A stretch of 34,436 nucleotides of DNA, from positions 1 to 34,436 of the forward strand of contig NZ_LKHP01000019.1 in NCBI RefSeq assembly GCF_001440545.1, in the 5' to 3' direction. The position numbers were made by a program, and so were the translations under genes. The notes beneath the pieces were generated by a model, which made no database searches, was not told the origin of the DNA, and worked only from the letters and a program-made list of their open reading frames with translations. This document shows, piece by piece, positions 19,507 to 26,298 of the stretch. This DNA is from Caloramator mitchellensis. Lineage in GTDB: Bacteria > Bacillota > Clostridia > Clostridiales > Caloramatoraceae. How positions within the stretch are numbered: position 1 is the first letter of the stretch; each line of letters opens with the position of its first letter.

Positions 19507-19522
19507 TGTTTCACGTGAAACA
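19507..19522. promoter_or_regulatory. parS centromere site
   Basis: TGTTTCACGTGAAACA is a perfect 16-bp palindrome identical to the B. subtilis parS consensus. It lies between the parB stop and the ribosome binding site of the DUF4446 gene, about 9.5 kb from oriC. ParB would nucleate here and spread over the origin region. Confidence 0.97.
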
Positions 19523-19541
19523 TTTTGAAGGGGTGTAGGAT

Positions 19542-20042
19542 ATGGATATGATTTTATCAGGTATTCAGGCTTTTGAACTTCCAATTATATTGGCACTATT
19601 TGTATTAGTCATTATACTTTTATTTATGGATATATTAAACAGGGTTGAAATTTCAAGACTTGAAAAAAGATATAAAAAAATGATGAAGGGAAGCATTGGA
19701 AAGAGCATAGAAGAACTTCTGATTGAAAATAACAATAAGACGGAGGAAGTATTAAAAACAGCAAAAGAAATTGAAGGAATGTATAAGGATATTGACCATA
19801 GACTTAAAAATAGCATACAAAAAGTTTCTGTTTTAAGATATAAGGCCTTTGACGATGTCGGTTCGGATTTAAGTTTTTCGATAGCTCTTTTAGATGAAAA
19901 TAACGATGGAGTAATAATCACAGGAATATACGGAAGAAACGACAGCACTACATTTGCAAAGCCTATAAAAAATGGAATTTCGAAATATGACTTGTCGGAG
20001 GAAGAGAAAACAGTGTTAAAGGATGCAATTAATAAAAAATAG
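19542..20042 (+). CDS. DUF4446 family protein, membrane-anchored
   Basis: 166-residue protein of unknown function, recognised as DUF4446 from its place after parB and the conserved C-terminal pattern VLRYKAFDDVGSDLSFSIAL and GVIITGIYGR. Residues about 13-32 form one N-terminal membrane helix, followed by a charged, probably coiled-coil stretch (35-95) and then the cytoplasmic conserved domain. Conservation next to parAB in Clostridia suggests a cell-envelope or chromosome role, but no function is known. AAGGGGTG precedes the ATG. It may be cotranscribed with parAB across parS. Confidence 0.75.
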   Translation: MDMILSGIQAFELPIILALFVLVIILLFMDILNRVEISRLEKRYKKMMKGSIGKSIEELLIENNNKTEEVLKTAKEIEGMYKDIDHRLKNSIQKVSVLRYKAFDDVGSDLSFSIALLDENNDGVIITGIYGRNDSTTFAKPIKNGISKYDLSEEEKTVLKDAINKK

Positions 20043-20056
20043 TGGCAACTGCCACT
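20033..20056. terminator. terminator between convergent DUF4446 and UPF0180 genes
   Basis: AGTGGC (20041-20046) pairs with GCCACT (20051-20056) around a 4-nt loop. On the minus strand the stem is followed by ATTTTTTATT, so it mainly serves the UPF0180 gene, whose stop codon lies in the stem. The plus-strand side has no T-run. Confidence 0.75.
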
Positions 20057-20309
20057 AAAAGAGCGGGGAATAGGTTTTGTGATGCAATGAATATATAATA
20101 TCATTTAAGCTAAGGTTATCGCAGTTGATTATAAGGGAGCCAGTATCCTTTGCAGATAAACTGTTGTTTAATTGATATAATGGAATATCTTTTTCAGAAT
20201 AGATGTAGGCATCTGAAATTACTCGCTCGCTAAATTTATGAACATCATAACCTAAATTTTTAAGCTCATTGAATAAATTCTCTAATCTATCATCGATGCT
20301 GATTGTCAT
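20055..20309 (-). CDS. UPF0180 (YkuS-like) family protein
   Basis: 84-residue cytoplasmic protein. The family pattern is visible: an N-terminal helix (LENLFNELKNLGYDVHKF), the middle ISDAYIYSE, and TGSLIINCDNLSLNDIIYSL towards the end. The function is unknown. The assignment is moderate because the central segment differs from Bacillus YkuS. The ribosome binding site (GGAGG) lies in the 3' arm of the terminator that follows yyaC, so initiation may depend on whether that hairpin forms. It is third in the minus-strand set with the YtvI-like gene and yyaC. Confidence 0.55.
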   Translation of the reverse strand: MTISIDDRLENLFNELKNLGYDVHKFSERVISDAYIYSEKDIPLYQLNNSLSAKDTGSLIINCDNLSLNDIIYSLHHKTYSPLF

Positions 20310-20311
20310 AT

Positions 20312-20348
20312 AAAAACCTCCTGCTTATATTTTTAGCAGGAGGTTTTT
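20312..20348. terminator. terminator hairpin after yyaC whose 3' arm is the UPF0180 ribosome binding site
   Basis: AAAAACCTCCTGC (20312-20324) pairs with GCAGGAGGTTTTT (20336-20348). On the minus strand GCAGGAGG, the ribosome binding site of the UPF0180 gene, is the second arm, and TTTTT runs into the ATG. It can also terminate plus-strand transcripts. Confidence 0.85.
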
Positions 20349-20374
20349 TAAATATACCCAAATTAAAGAAGTAA

Positions 20375-20956
20375 TCAAAGAAATCTTGCTTTATTGTGTT
20401 CAAAGTATCTTTTTAGCCCCATATATAATGAAAAGGATATTGTGTCAGCCATTTTCATGACAAGAGACAGCCTTGTATTTTGCAAAATCAAATATTCCAT
20501 AAAACCAGACATGTTTACAATTCCAGTTATCGAAATATCGCCAACTGGAGTGAGTTTTTTATTTACTCCTGCGCCAGGAAATAGCGGACCATAATAAAGA
20601 TTTATCCTTCCTATGTTCTCATATTTTCCAAGCGATGCATCAACTGCGATTATGTATGGATTTTTAAAATTTGAATACACGTATTCAAGATTCTGGTCTA
20701 AATTTTTAGCATGAACAGGTTTCTCAAGAGTTCCTAAAACATTTAGTTCATTAAAGATATACGACTTACTAAGTTTTTCGCCTACAAGAGGTCCAAGGCA
20801 GTCTCCAGTTGAACGGTCAGTCCCTATGCACATAACAACTATATCTCTATTATTAGCCTCGTTTATCACTAGGCTAGAAATCTGATTGGATAGATGGAAA
20901 GCTGAATTAGGTTTATTTGTTTCAATAGAATAATAAAGTTTCTTTTCTTGAAGCAT
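20375..20956 (-). CDS. yyaC: spore protease YyaC
   Basis: 193-residue protein of the YyaC family, related to the GPR-like/hydrogenase-maturation endopeptidase fold. Family landmarks are VMCIGTDRSTGDCLGPLVGE (about 41-60), IIAVDASLG, and GAGVNKKLTPVGDISITGIV. In B. subtilis yyaC lies near the origin in the parAB-yyaC area and is expressed in the forespore. The name spore protease is by homology; its substrate is not established. Its GGGGAGG ribosome binding site is in the 3' arm of a terminator-like hairpin after the YtvI-like gene. Confidence 0.9.
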   Translation of the reverse strand: MLQEKKLYYSIETNKPNSAFHLSNQISSLVINEANNRDIVVMCIGTDRSTGDCLGPLVGEKLSKSYIFNELNVLGTLEKPVHAKNLDQNLEYVYSNFKNPYIIAVDASLGKYENIGRINLYYGPLFPGAGVNKKLTPVGDISITGIVNMSGFMEYLILQNTRLSLVMKMADTISFSLYMGLKRYFEHNKARFL

Positions 20957-20957
20957 G

Positions 20958-21008
20958 AAAAAACCTCCCCTTTTAATCTATTAGAGAGTTTTTCCAAAAG
21001 GGAGGCTA
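20958..21008. terminator. terminator hairpin after the YtvI-like gene whose 3' arm is the yyaC ribosome binding site
   Basis: CCTCCCCTTTT (20964-20974) pairs with AAAAGGGAGG (20996-21005) with one bulged C and a loop of about 20 nt. On the minus strand AAAAGGGGAGG, the yyaC ribosome binding site, is the second arm, and TTTTTTC leads straight to the ATG. Confidence 0.8.
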
Positions 21009-21014
21009 AATATT

Positions 21015-22058
21015 CTATATAACATCTATTTTTCTTAAAATTTTATAAAATACCATTAAAAATATTAGATAAAGCATTCCTAAGAAACCATAAGCCTTTA
21101 TGCCAATAAAAATTGCTGCCAGAACCATAACAGGATTCAAGTCAAGATTTGACGAAATTAATTTAGGTTCAACTATTTGTCTCACTGCTGTAATTAGAAT
21201 ATATACTATTATCAAACCTAATGCAGTAAAATAGTTCTTTATAATAACATAATAAATAGCGAGCGGGAAAAATACTGTCCCTATGCCTAATATAGGGAAT
21301 ATGTCTAAGAATGCACAAAGAAAACTTAAAAGCAATGCATAGTTAACTCTGAAAATACTAAAACCTATCAAACTTTCGAAAAAGGTCATAGAAAGCAAAA
21401 TTGAGTAGGATTTTACATATCCAAGTAACATTTTAGAAGATTCATGCGAAAACTCTGAAAACTTTCTTTTACCCTCTTCAGAAAAAATATTTGTAATTTT
21501 GTTTTCAAATTTTAAAAGGTCTAAATTAAGAAAATATGTTGCAATAAATGTTATAACTATTATCATAAATATAGAAGGAAGAGTAAAAACTAATGCTAAT
21601 ATTTTATTTAACAACATTTGAATAATATTAAAAGTCGACGAAAATACCCTTGTTAAGCTCGATTGAATGTTACTTATTATTGTTGGATCAACAGATTCAA
21701 TATGCTCTTGTAGTCTAACAACAATAGATTGAATATATGGATACAAATAATCTACATTTGGAATTTTAAGCAGCAAGTCCTTTATTTCAGCAGAAATATT
21801 AACTATTGCCACTATTAAGAAAGAAAAAACAACAGTAAACGAAACAATAGTAGTTAAAATAGATGAGACTGCTGGTGGCAACTTTAATTTTTTAATCAAA
21901 AACTCATTAAATGGCCTGTTAATTAATGCTATAATAATTGCAAGAACGAATGGGACAGTCAAATTTAAAGTCCCAAAGAACAATGCAAATAAAGCTGTAT
22001 ATATAAGAATGAAAATTGACGTTCGCTTTGCTCTAATTAAAAAATTCTTATCAAACAT
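21015..22058 (-). CDS. ytvI: AI-2E (PerM) family membrane protein, probably sporulation protein YtvI
   Basis: 347-residue protein with about seven to eight membrane segments: two near the N-terminus (10-48), one at 62-85, a long extracytoplasmic helical loop (about 90-150), and several after 150. The C-terminal pattern FLCAFLDIFPILGIGTVFFP and RQIVEPKLISSNLDLNPVMV is typical of the AI-2E transporter superfamily. The short size and the neighbouring yyaC favour the YtvI branch linked to sporulation. Transport of AI-2 itself should not be assumed. GAGGTGAT precedes the ATG. Only 35 bp separate its start codon from the divergent CvpA start. Confidence 0.75.
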   Translation of the reverse strand: MFDKNFLIRAKRTSIFILIYTALFALFFGTLNLTVPFVLAIIIALINRPFNEFLIKKLKLPPAVSSILTTIVSFTVVFSFLIVAIVNISAEIKDLLLKIPNVDYLYPYIQSIVVRLQEHIESVDPTIISNIQSSLTRVFSSTFNIIQMLLNKILALVFTLPSIFMIIVITFIATYFLNLDLLKFENKITNIFSEEGKRKFSEFSHESSKMLLGYVKSYSILLSMTFFESLIGFSIFRVNYALLLSFLCAFLDIFPILGIGTVFFPLAIYYVIIKNYFTALGLIIVYILITAVRQIVEPKLISSNLDLNPVMVLAAIFIGIKAYGFLGMLYLIFLMVFYKILRKIDVI

Positions 22059-22093
22059 TCAATCACCTCGAAAAATAAAATTGGAGGAGTTTT

Positions 22094-22717
22094 ATGAACA
22101 TACATGGTTTTAATATAGTTGATTTTGTAATTCTATTACTAATATTATATGGTTGTATTGATGGAATGCAAAGGGGATTTATCGCATCTTTACTAAAAGT
22201 TTTATCAATAGTTTTTTCAATATATTTTGCAAAAGTTATAACACCATATATTACCTCTTTTATTATATACAATACCCCAATTTATAATCAAATGCAAAAT
22301 GTTTTTTTGAAAAAAATGAGTTTAAATGCATCTGCTGCGCTTAGTATATTAAATTTAGTAGGAAATAAAGAAAAAATAGCTCAAACAGTCACTTTATTAT
22401 TCTTAAACGCAGCATGTTACTTTTTTGCCTTCTTAATATTAACAATTATTTTTTCAATCATAAGAGACAATATAAGAATTAAAACAAGAAGAAGCAAAAT
22501 AGGAATTATAGACAAATTATTAGGACTTGGTCTTGGATTTGTAAAATGGATTTTTATAATATTTTTGATTCTTGCTATAATAACTCCAGTAGTTAGCGTT
22601 TTACCTAATAACAACGCATTTAAAAGCAGCATAGAAACTTCAAAAATTGCTAAGTATTTTTACAACTACAATATAATCTTTCCTATTATTAAAAAAATAG
22701 AAGTATTGAAAAAATAA
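22094..22717 (+). CDS. CvpA family membrane protein
   Basis: 207-residue protein with four predicted membrane helices (about 8-28, 30-50, 100-122, 145-170). The N-terminal pattern FNIVDFVILLLILYGCIDGMQRGF matches CvpA, named for colicin V production, with relatives in many bacteria linked to envelope stress. The function here is unknown. TTGGAGGAG is the ribosome binding site. It is divergent from the YtvI-like gene, and the promoters must lie at least partly inside the coding regions. Confidence 0.85.
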   Translation: MNIHGFNIVDFVILLLILYGCIDGMQRGFIASLLKVLSIVFSIYFAKVITPYITSFIIYNTPIYNQMQNVFLKKMSLNASAALSILNLVGNKEKIAQTVTLLFLNAACYFFAFLILTIIFSIIRDNIRIKTRRSKIGIIDKLLGLGLGFVKWIFIIFLILAIITPVVSVLPNNNAFKSSIETSKIAKYFYNYNIIFPIIKKIEVLKK

Positions 22718-22817
22718 ATTTTAAGTTTAAACAATATAGCTTTTATCTATAATGCTTTTATATTAAATATTAATTGCTTATATTTAACTTAGGATAAAAT
22801 TTATTGGTGGTGGTAAA

Positions 22818-23420
22818 ATGAAAATAGTTGACTGTAGAGGTTTAACTTGTCCAAAACCTGTTATACTTACAAAAAAAGAGGTTGAGTCACCTGATTTTAA
22901 TGAAATAGAAGTAATTGTAGACAATGAATCTTCAAGGGAAAACGTTAAAAAGTATTTATCAAGTGCTAATCTTTTATTTACCATGGAAGAAAAAGAAGGA
23001 TTATACCATTTCTATGCCAGAAAGCAAGGTGATGTAAAAAAAGTTGATGATGCTGTTGTATGTGATATTTCAAATATATCAATTGAAACAGGCTTGACAT
23101 ATGTTATTGCTTCTGATAAATTTGGAAATGGTGACGATAGCCTTGGAGCCCTTTTAATGAAAAGCTTTATTTATTCGTTAACCGAAGCTACACAAAAACC
23201 AGGCACGCTTATTTTTCTTAACGCAGGGGTAAAACTGACATCAGAAGGTTCAGATGTCCTAGAGAGCCTTAAAAAATTAGAAGAATTTGGAGTTGAAATA
23301 CTATCCTGCGGAACATGCCTTGATTTTTACAACCTTAAGGAGAATCTAAAGGTAGGCAGCGTCACAAATATGTATACGATAGTTGAAAAGATGAACTCAA
23401 CAAAGACTATAAAGATATGA
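22818..23420 (+). CDS. yedF: selenium-metabolism-associated sulfurtransferase-like protein YedF
   Basis: 200-residue fusion. An N-terminal TusA/SirA domain (1-70) has the CPxP motif with C11 (LTCPKPVI). A C-terminal DsrE-like domain (about 85-195) has FLNAGVKLTSEGSDVLESL and a second cysteine pair in ILSCGTCLDF. This architecture is the YedF family, found mainly in genomes that use selenium. The suggested role is handling of sulfur or selenium persulfide, which is not proven. It overlaps or abuts the DUF3343 gene. No selD, selA or selenouridine synthase gene lies in the window. Confidence 0.9.
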   Translation: MKIVDCRGLTCPKPVILTKKEVESPDFNEIEVIVDNESSRENVKKYLSSANLLFTMEEKEGLYHFYARKQGDVKKVDDAVVCDISNISIETGLTYVIASDKFGNGDDSLGALLMKSFIYSLTEATQKPGTLIFLNAGVKLTSEGSDVLESLKKLEEFGVEILSCGTCLDFYNLKENLKVGSVTNMYTIVEKMNSTKTIKI

Positions 23421-23428
23421 GGGATGGT

Positions 23429-23689
23429 ATGAGCAACATTCTTATTACATTTGACAGCACAAACTTTGCAATACAATGTGAAAGCGTTATAAAGTCAGAA
23501 AAGATTCAGGGAACAATAATGCCAACCCCGAGGGAAATAACAAAAAGCTGTGGCATTTCAATCAAAATAAAACCTGACGACTTGGACAAGGTAATTGAAC
23601 TTATCAAAAATCAAAAAATCAGAGTGAAGATGCTATACAAATTTGATGAGTCGCGAATATTTGAAACAATTGAATTAAATGCACACTAA
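23429..23689 (+). CDS. DUF3343 putative Se/S carrier-like protein
   Basis: 86-residue protein with the family core MPTPREITKSCGISIKI, containing an invariant cysteine, followed by DDLDKVIELI. The usual partner is YedF, encoded directly upstream here. The start is placed at ATG 23429 because AGGGATGGT lies right before it. An ATG at 23417 would overlap the yedF stop and add four residues. The gene ends inside the stem of the following terminator. It probably passes reduced sulfur or selenium, but the biochemistry is inferred. Confidence 0.85.
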   Translation: MSNILITFDSTNFAIQCESVIKSEKIQGTIMPTPREITKSCGISIKIKPDDLDKVIELIKNQKIRVKMLYKFDESRIFETIELNAH

Positions 23690-23713
23690 AGGTTTCTTTA
23701 GATGTGCTTTTTT
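23681..23713 (+). terminator. intrinsic terminator after the yedF-DUF3343 pair
   Basis: GCACACTAAAG pairs with CTTTAGATGTGC around GTTT with one mismatch, followed by six T's. The stem includes the stop codon of the DUF3343 gene. Confidence 0.9.
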
Positions 23714-23766
23714 GTTGATATTTTTTATTCTTTATTATAGACTAAAGACTATGAGGAGGTGTTAAT

Positions 23767-24618
23767 TTGTTTAGAGATTTTTTATACAGCAAAGGCATTT
23801 TTTCGGAAAATCAATTGTTGTATTATCTTTCAGTATTCATTAAAGCCATAATAATAATTATTATAACTAAAATAGCAATTTCAATTGGAAGCAAGTTAAT
23901 TCATAAATTTTTCGAAGGTCATAAAAAATCAAGATTTGGCCTTAATGATAAAAAGGCAGACACGCTCAATGAGCTATTTAAAAATTTATTGAGATACATA
24001 ATTTATTTTGTTTCAGCAATTTGGGTTTTGGAAACGTTGGGTTTTGATATTAAGACGCTTATAGCGGTAACCGGGGTTGCTGGAGTTGCAATAGGCTTTG
24101 GAGCGCAGAGCCTTGTAAAAGATGTTATATCAGGATTTTTTATATTATTTGAAGACCAGTTTGCAGTTGGAGATTATATAAGCATTGACGGTTTTTCTGG
24201 AATTGTTGAGGTATTAGGTTTAAGAGTAACAAAGATAAGGGATTTTTCTGGTGAACTTCATATTATTCCAAATGGAACAATAAACAGAGTTACAAATAAA
24301 TCAAGAGGAAATATGAGGGCTCTTGTAGATGTTTCTATTTCATACGAGGATGACATTGAAAGAGCAGTAGAGGTATTAAATAATGTTTGCCATAAAATGA
24401 AACAGGAGCTTGATTATATAGTAGAAGGCCCAACAGTGTTAGGAGTAGTTAAACTTTCAGAGCACGGAGTTGATATAAGAGTCGTTGCAAAAACAATACC
24501 TATGAAGCAGTGGGAAGCAGAAATGGAACTTAGAAAGAGAATAAAGATGGAATTTGATAAGGAAAAAATTGAAATACCATATCCAAAAAGAATAATATAC
24601 AGCAAAGAAAGGGAGTGA
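23767..24618 (+). CDS. small-conductance mechanosensitive channel, MscS family
   Basis: 283-residue membrane channel that opens under tension to release solutes on hypo-osmotic shock. Three membrane helices are seen (about 20-42, 72-92, 97-120). The pore-lining third one is GVAGVAIGFGAQSLVKD. The beta domain follows (FEDQFAVGDYISIDGFSGIVE), then the alpha/beta cytoplasmic vestibule. The size matches E. coli MscS and Bacillus YkuT. It starts with TTG behind GAGGAGGTG. The start codon is inferred from that spacing; the next methionine is far inside the protein. Confidence 0.95.
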   Translation: MFRDFLYSKGIFSENQLLYYLSVFIKAIIIIIITKIAISIGSKLIHKFFEGHKKSRFGLNDKKADTLNELFKNLLRYIIYFVSAIWVLETLGFDIKTLIAVTGVAGVAIGFGAQSLVKDVISGFFILFEDQFAVGDYISIDGFSGIVEVLGLRVTKIRDFSGELHIIPNGTINRVTNKSRGNMRALVDVSISYEDDIERAVEVLNNVCHKMKQELDYIVEGPTVLGVVKLSEHGVDIRVVAKTIPMKQWEAEMELRKRIKMEFDKEKIEIPYPKRIIYSKERE

Positions 24619-24622
24619 TATT

Positions 24623-24832
24623 TTGAAGGAATTTTATCTTGGAGACATTGTTGAAACAAGAAAGGAACACCCATGCGGAAGTAAAAACTGGGAAGTAATA
24701 CGACTCGGGGCAGATATTAAGATAAAATGTGTGCAGTGCGGCAGGATAGTGATGCTTCCGAGGAGTAAATTCGAAAAATCAGTAAAAAAAATAATCAAAT
24801 CAAATGCACCGGATAATGTTGCAAATGAATGA
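24623..24832 (+). CDS. DUF951 family zinc-ribbon-like protein
   Basis: 69-residue protein with HPCGSKNW (16-23) and a CVQCGR knuckle (36-41). The three cysteines and one histidine could bind a zinc ion, as in other DUF951 members. The function is unknown, but its place between mscS and rpsF is widespread in Firmicutes. It starts at TTG 24623, four bases after the mscS stop, behind GGGAGTGAT. It is probably cotranscribed with mscS. Confidence 0.85.
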   Translation: MKEFYLGDIVETRKEHPCGSKNWEVIRLGADIKIKCVQCGRIVMLPRSKFEKSVKKIIKSNAPDNVANE

Positions 24833-24847
24833 TATATATGTTAGAAT
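24819..24847 (+). promoter_or_regulatory. candidate promoter of rpsF-ssb-rpsR
   Basis: TTGCAA (24819-24824), a 17-nt spacer and TAGAAT (24842-24847) lie at the end of the DUF951 gene and just before the S6:S18 leader. The -10 is 5/6 and the -35 is 4/6. The predicted start near 24854 would begin exactly at the leader stem. Confidence 0.6.
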
Positions 24848-24854
24848 ATTATAG

Positions 24855-24896
24855 TCCCTGCCCACACAAGTGGGCCGTAAGTCCAGAGGGAGGAGG
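24855..24896 (+). promoter_or_regulatory. S6:S18 ribosomal-protein leader (rpsF autoregulation)
   Basis: TCCCT (24855-24859) pairs with AGGGA (24887-24891), and inside it GCCCAC pairs with GTGGGC (24860-24865 with 24870-24875). A CCG lies at 24875-24877, followed by an unpaired TAAGTCCAG segment. A stem with a bulged CCG is the known mimic of the S6:S18 site on 16S helix 22. The outer stem runs into the AGGAGG of rpsF, so bound S6:S18 would block translation. The match is made by eye from the described motif. Confidence 0.75.
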
Positions 24897-24904
24897 TGTA
24901 GAGT

Positions 24905-25189
24905 ATGAAAAGATATGAAACACTATTTGTTATAGCACCAAACCTAACTGAAGAAGAGGTTAAATCTACAGTTGAAAAGGTGAAGGGTGTTATCGAAAAT
25001 GGTGGTGGAGTAATTGACAATGTAGATGAATGGGGCAAGAGAAGACTTGCTTATGAAATCAACGATTTCAATGAAGGATTCTATGTTTTAATTAACTTCA
25101 CATCAAACCCAGAATTACCTAAGGAATTAGACAGAGTGTTGAAAATCTCCGATAACGTTATAAGACATATCGTTATCAAACTTGATTAA
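24905..25189 (+). CDS. rpsF: 30S ribosomal protein S6
   Basis: 94-residue ribosomal protein with the family opening MKRYETLFVIAPNLTEEEV and the RRLAYEINDFNEGFYVLINF core. S6 forms a heterodimer with S18 on the small-subunit platform. AGGAGGTG precedes the ATG and overlaps the leader structure. It is first in the rpsF-ssb-rpsR operon, the common bacterial order. Confidence 0.99.
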   Translation: MKRYETLFVIAPNLTEEEVKSTVEKVKGVIENGGGVIDNVDEWGKRRLAYEINDFNEGFYVLINFTSNPELPKELDRVLKISDNVIRHIVIKLD

Positions 25190-25204
25190 TAAGGTGGTGG
25201 AGTC

Positions 25205-25618
25205 ATGAACAAGGTAATATTGATAGGCAGATTGACTCGTGATCCTGAGATAAGATATACAGCAGGGACGGGTATTGCTGTGACCACCTTTACTTTAGCT
25301 GTTGATAGACCCTATATAGGCCAAAGTGGTCAAAGGGAAGCGGATTTTATCCCTGTTGTTTGCTGGAGAAAGCTTGCAGAATTAGTTGCAAACAATCTCA
25401 CAAAAGGAAGACTTATAGCAGTTTCTGGTTCTATTCAGACGAGAAAGTATCAGGCTCAGGATGGAACAAATAGATATGCTACAGAAGTTATAGCAGACGA
25501 GGTTAAATTCCTTGATAGAGCTAAAGAACAAACGGGTGCATTCAAGGCTAATGATGAAATAGCAACGGATGAAGGAGATTTCTTCCCTGTCGATGGTGAA
25601 GACGATATTCCATTCTAA
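25205..25618 (+). CDS. ssb: single-stranded DNA-binding protein
   Basis: Binds exposed single strands at forks and recruits repair and restart proteins. The 137-residue product has an OB fold (about 1-105: MNKVILIGRLTRDPEIRYT, then TTFTLAVDR, DFIPVVCW), a short acidic linker, and the conserved C-terminal tip DDIPF that docks partner proteins. AAGGTGGTGG precedes the ATG. Lying between rpsF and rpsR, it shares their leader control. The linker is short compared with Bacillus SsbA. Confidence 0.99.
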   Translation: MNKVILIGRLTRDPEIRYTAGTGIAVTTFTLAVDRPYIGQSGQREADFIPVVCWRKLAELVANNLTKGRLIAVSGSIQTRKYQAQDGTNRYATEVIADEVKFLDRAKEQTGAFKANDEIATDEGDFFPVDGEDDIPF

Positions 25619-25639
25619 AAAATTAGGTAAGGAGGGGAA

Positions 25640-25888
25640 ATGATGTCAAACGTTAACAAGAAGCAGTCAAGACAAAGAAAAGCAAAGAAGAGAGTTTGCG
25701 CTTTCTGTATGGATAAATCAGAACATATAGATTACAAAGACCTCGGAAAGTTAAAGAGATATATAACTGAAAGAGGAAAGATACTTCCAAGAAGAATTTC
25801 TGGAAACTGCGCAAAGCATCAAAGAGAATTGACAATTGCTATTAAAAGAGCAAGAAACATTGCTTTATTGCCATTTACAACTGAGTAA
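25640..25888 (+). CDS. rpsR: 30S ribosomal protein S18 (zinc-binding type)
   Basis: 82-residue small-subunit protein, partner of S6. It is the C+ form with a zinc site: CAFC near the N-terminus and CAKH later ([10 protein letters not shown]). Family core [20 protein letters not shown] is present. C+ paralogues can be replaced by C- forms in zinc shortage, but no second S18 gene lies here. Two adjacent ATG codons (25640 and 25643) follow AAGGAGGGG. A strong terminator ends the operon. Confidence 0.98.
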   Translation: MMSNVNKKQSRQRKAKKRVCAFCMDKSEHIDYKDLGKLKRYITERGKILPRRISGNCAKHQRELTIAIKRARNIALLPFTTE

Positions 25889-25892
25889 TGAT

Positions 25893-25919
25893 AAAAAGTG
25901 CCTTTATGGCACTTTTTAT
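25893..25919. terminator. intrinsic terminator after rpsR
   Basis: AAAAAGTGCC (25893-25902) pairs perfectly with GGCACTTTTT (25908-25917) around TTTAT. A-runs and T-runs flank the stem, so it could work in both directions. Confidence 0.92.
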
Positions 25920-25983
25920 TTTACTTGATTATTCGAAAAAGTTGTTGTAGCATAACATTAAGAATATATTAGGGGGTGCTATT

Positions 25984-26295
25984 ATGGGGGAAGACATGGA
26001 TATAATGGGTAATATAAGACTTATAGAAAATTATAAAACATTTTTGCTAACCTCTGTCGCAGATTTGCATATTTCTATGCTCAAGGGAAATAGAGCAAAT
26101 GTAGAAGAGATAAAGGATGAAATATCACAGATTATAATACTTTCATATTTGCTTTCAAAAAAACTTGGAATAGATTATTCATCGATAGATGAAAAAATAA
26201 TTAAAAAGTTAAGAGTTAGCCTTTCAGAAGAAAACAACAAAGAACAAGGGGACTACCTTAGCCTTATTACATATTTAAAGGAAGGAAGGGAATAA
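25984..26295 (+). CDS. MazG-like family protein
   Basis: 103-residue all-helical protein. The stretch EEIKDEISQIIILSYLLSKKLGIDYSSIDEKI resembles the MazG-like domain (PF12643, from memory), in which acidic residues on helices would bind metal and a nucleotide. The usual EExxE-type metal site is only partly seen (E46, E50), so activity is uncertain. It is next to a DUF2232 protein, as in other Clostridia. AGGGGGTG precedes the ATG; TTGATT-17-TAGCAT around 25925-25953 may be its weak promoter. Confidence 0.65.
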   Translation: MGEDMDIMGNIRLIENYKTFLLTSVADLHISMLKGNRANVEEIKDEISQIIILSYLLSKKLGIDYSSIDEKIIKKLRVSLSEENNKEQGDYLSLITYLKEGRE

Positions 26296-26298
26296 GAT

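Noticed and set aside
22718-22817. Checked the CvpA-yedF gap for a selenocysteine insertion-type hairpin or riboswitch.
   Set aside because: It is plain A/T-rich sequence with at most a weak promoter (TTGCTT...TAAAAT) and no strong stem.
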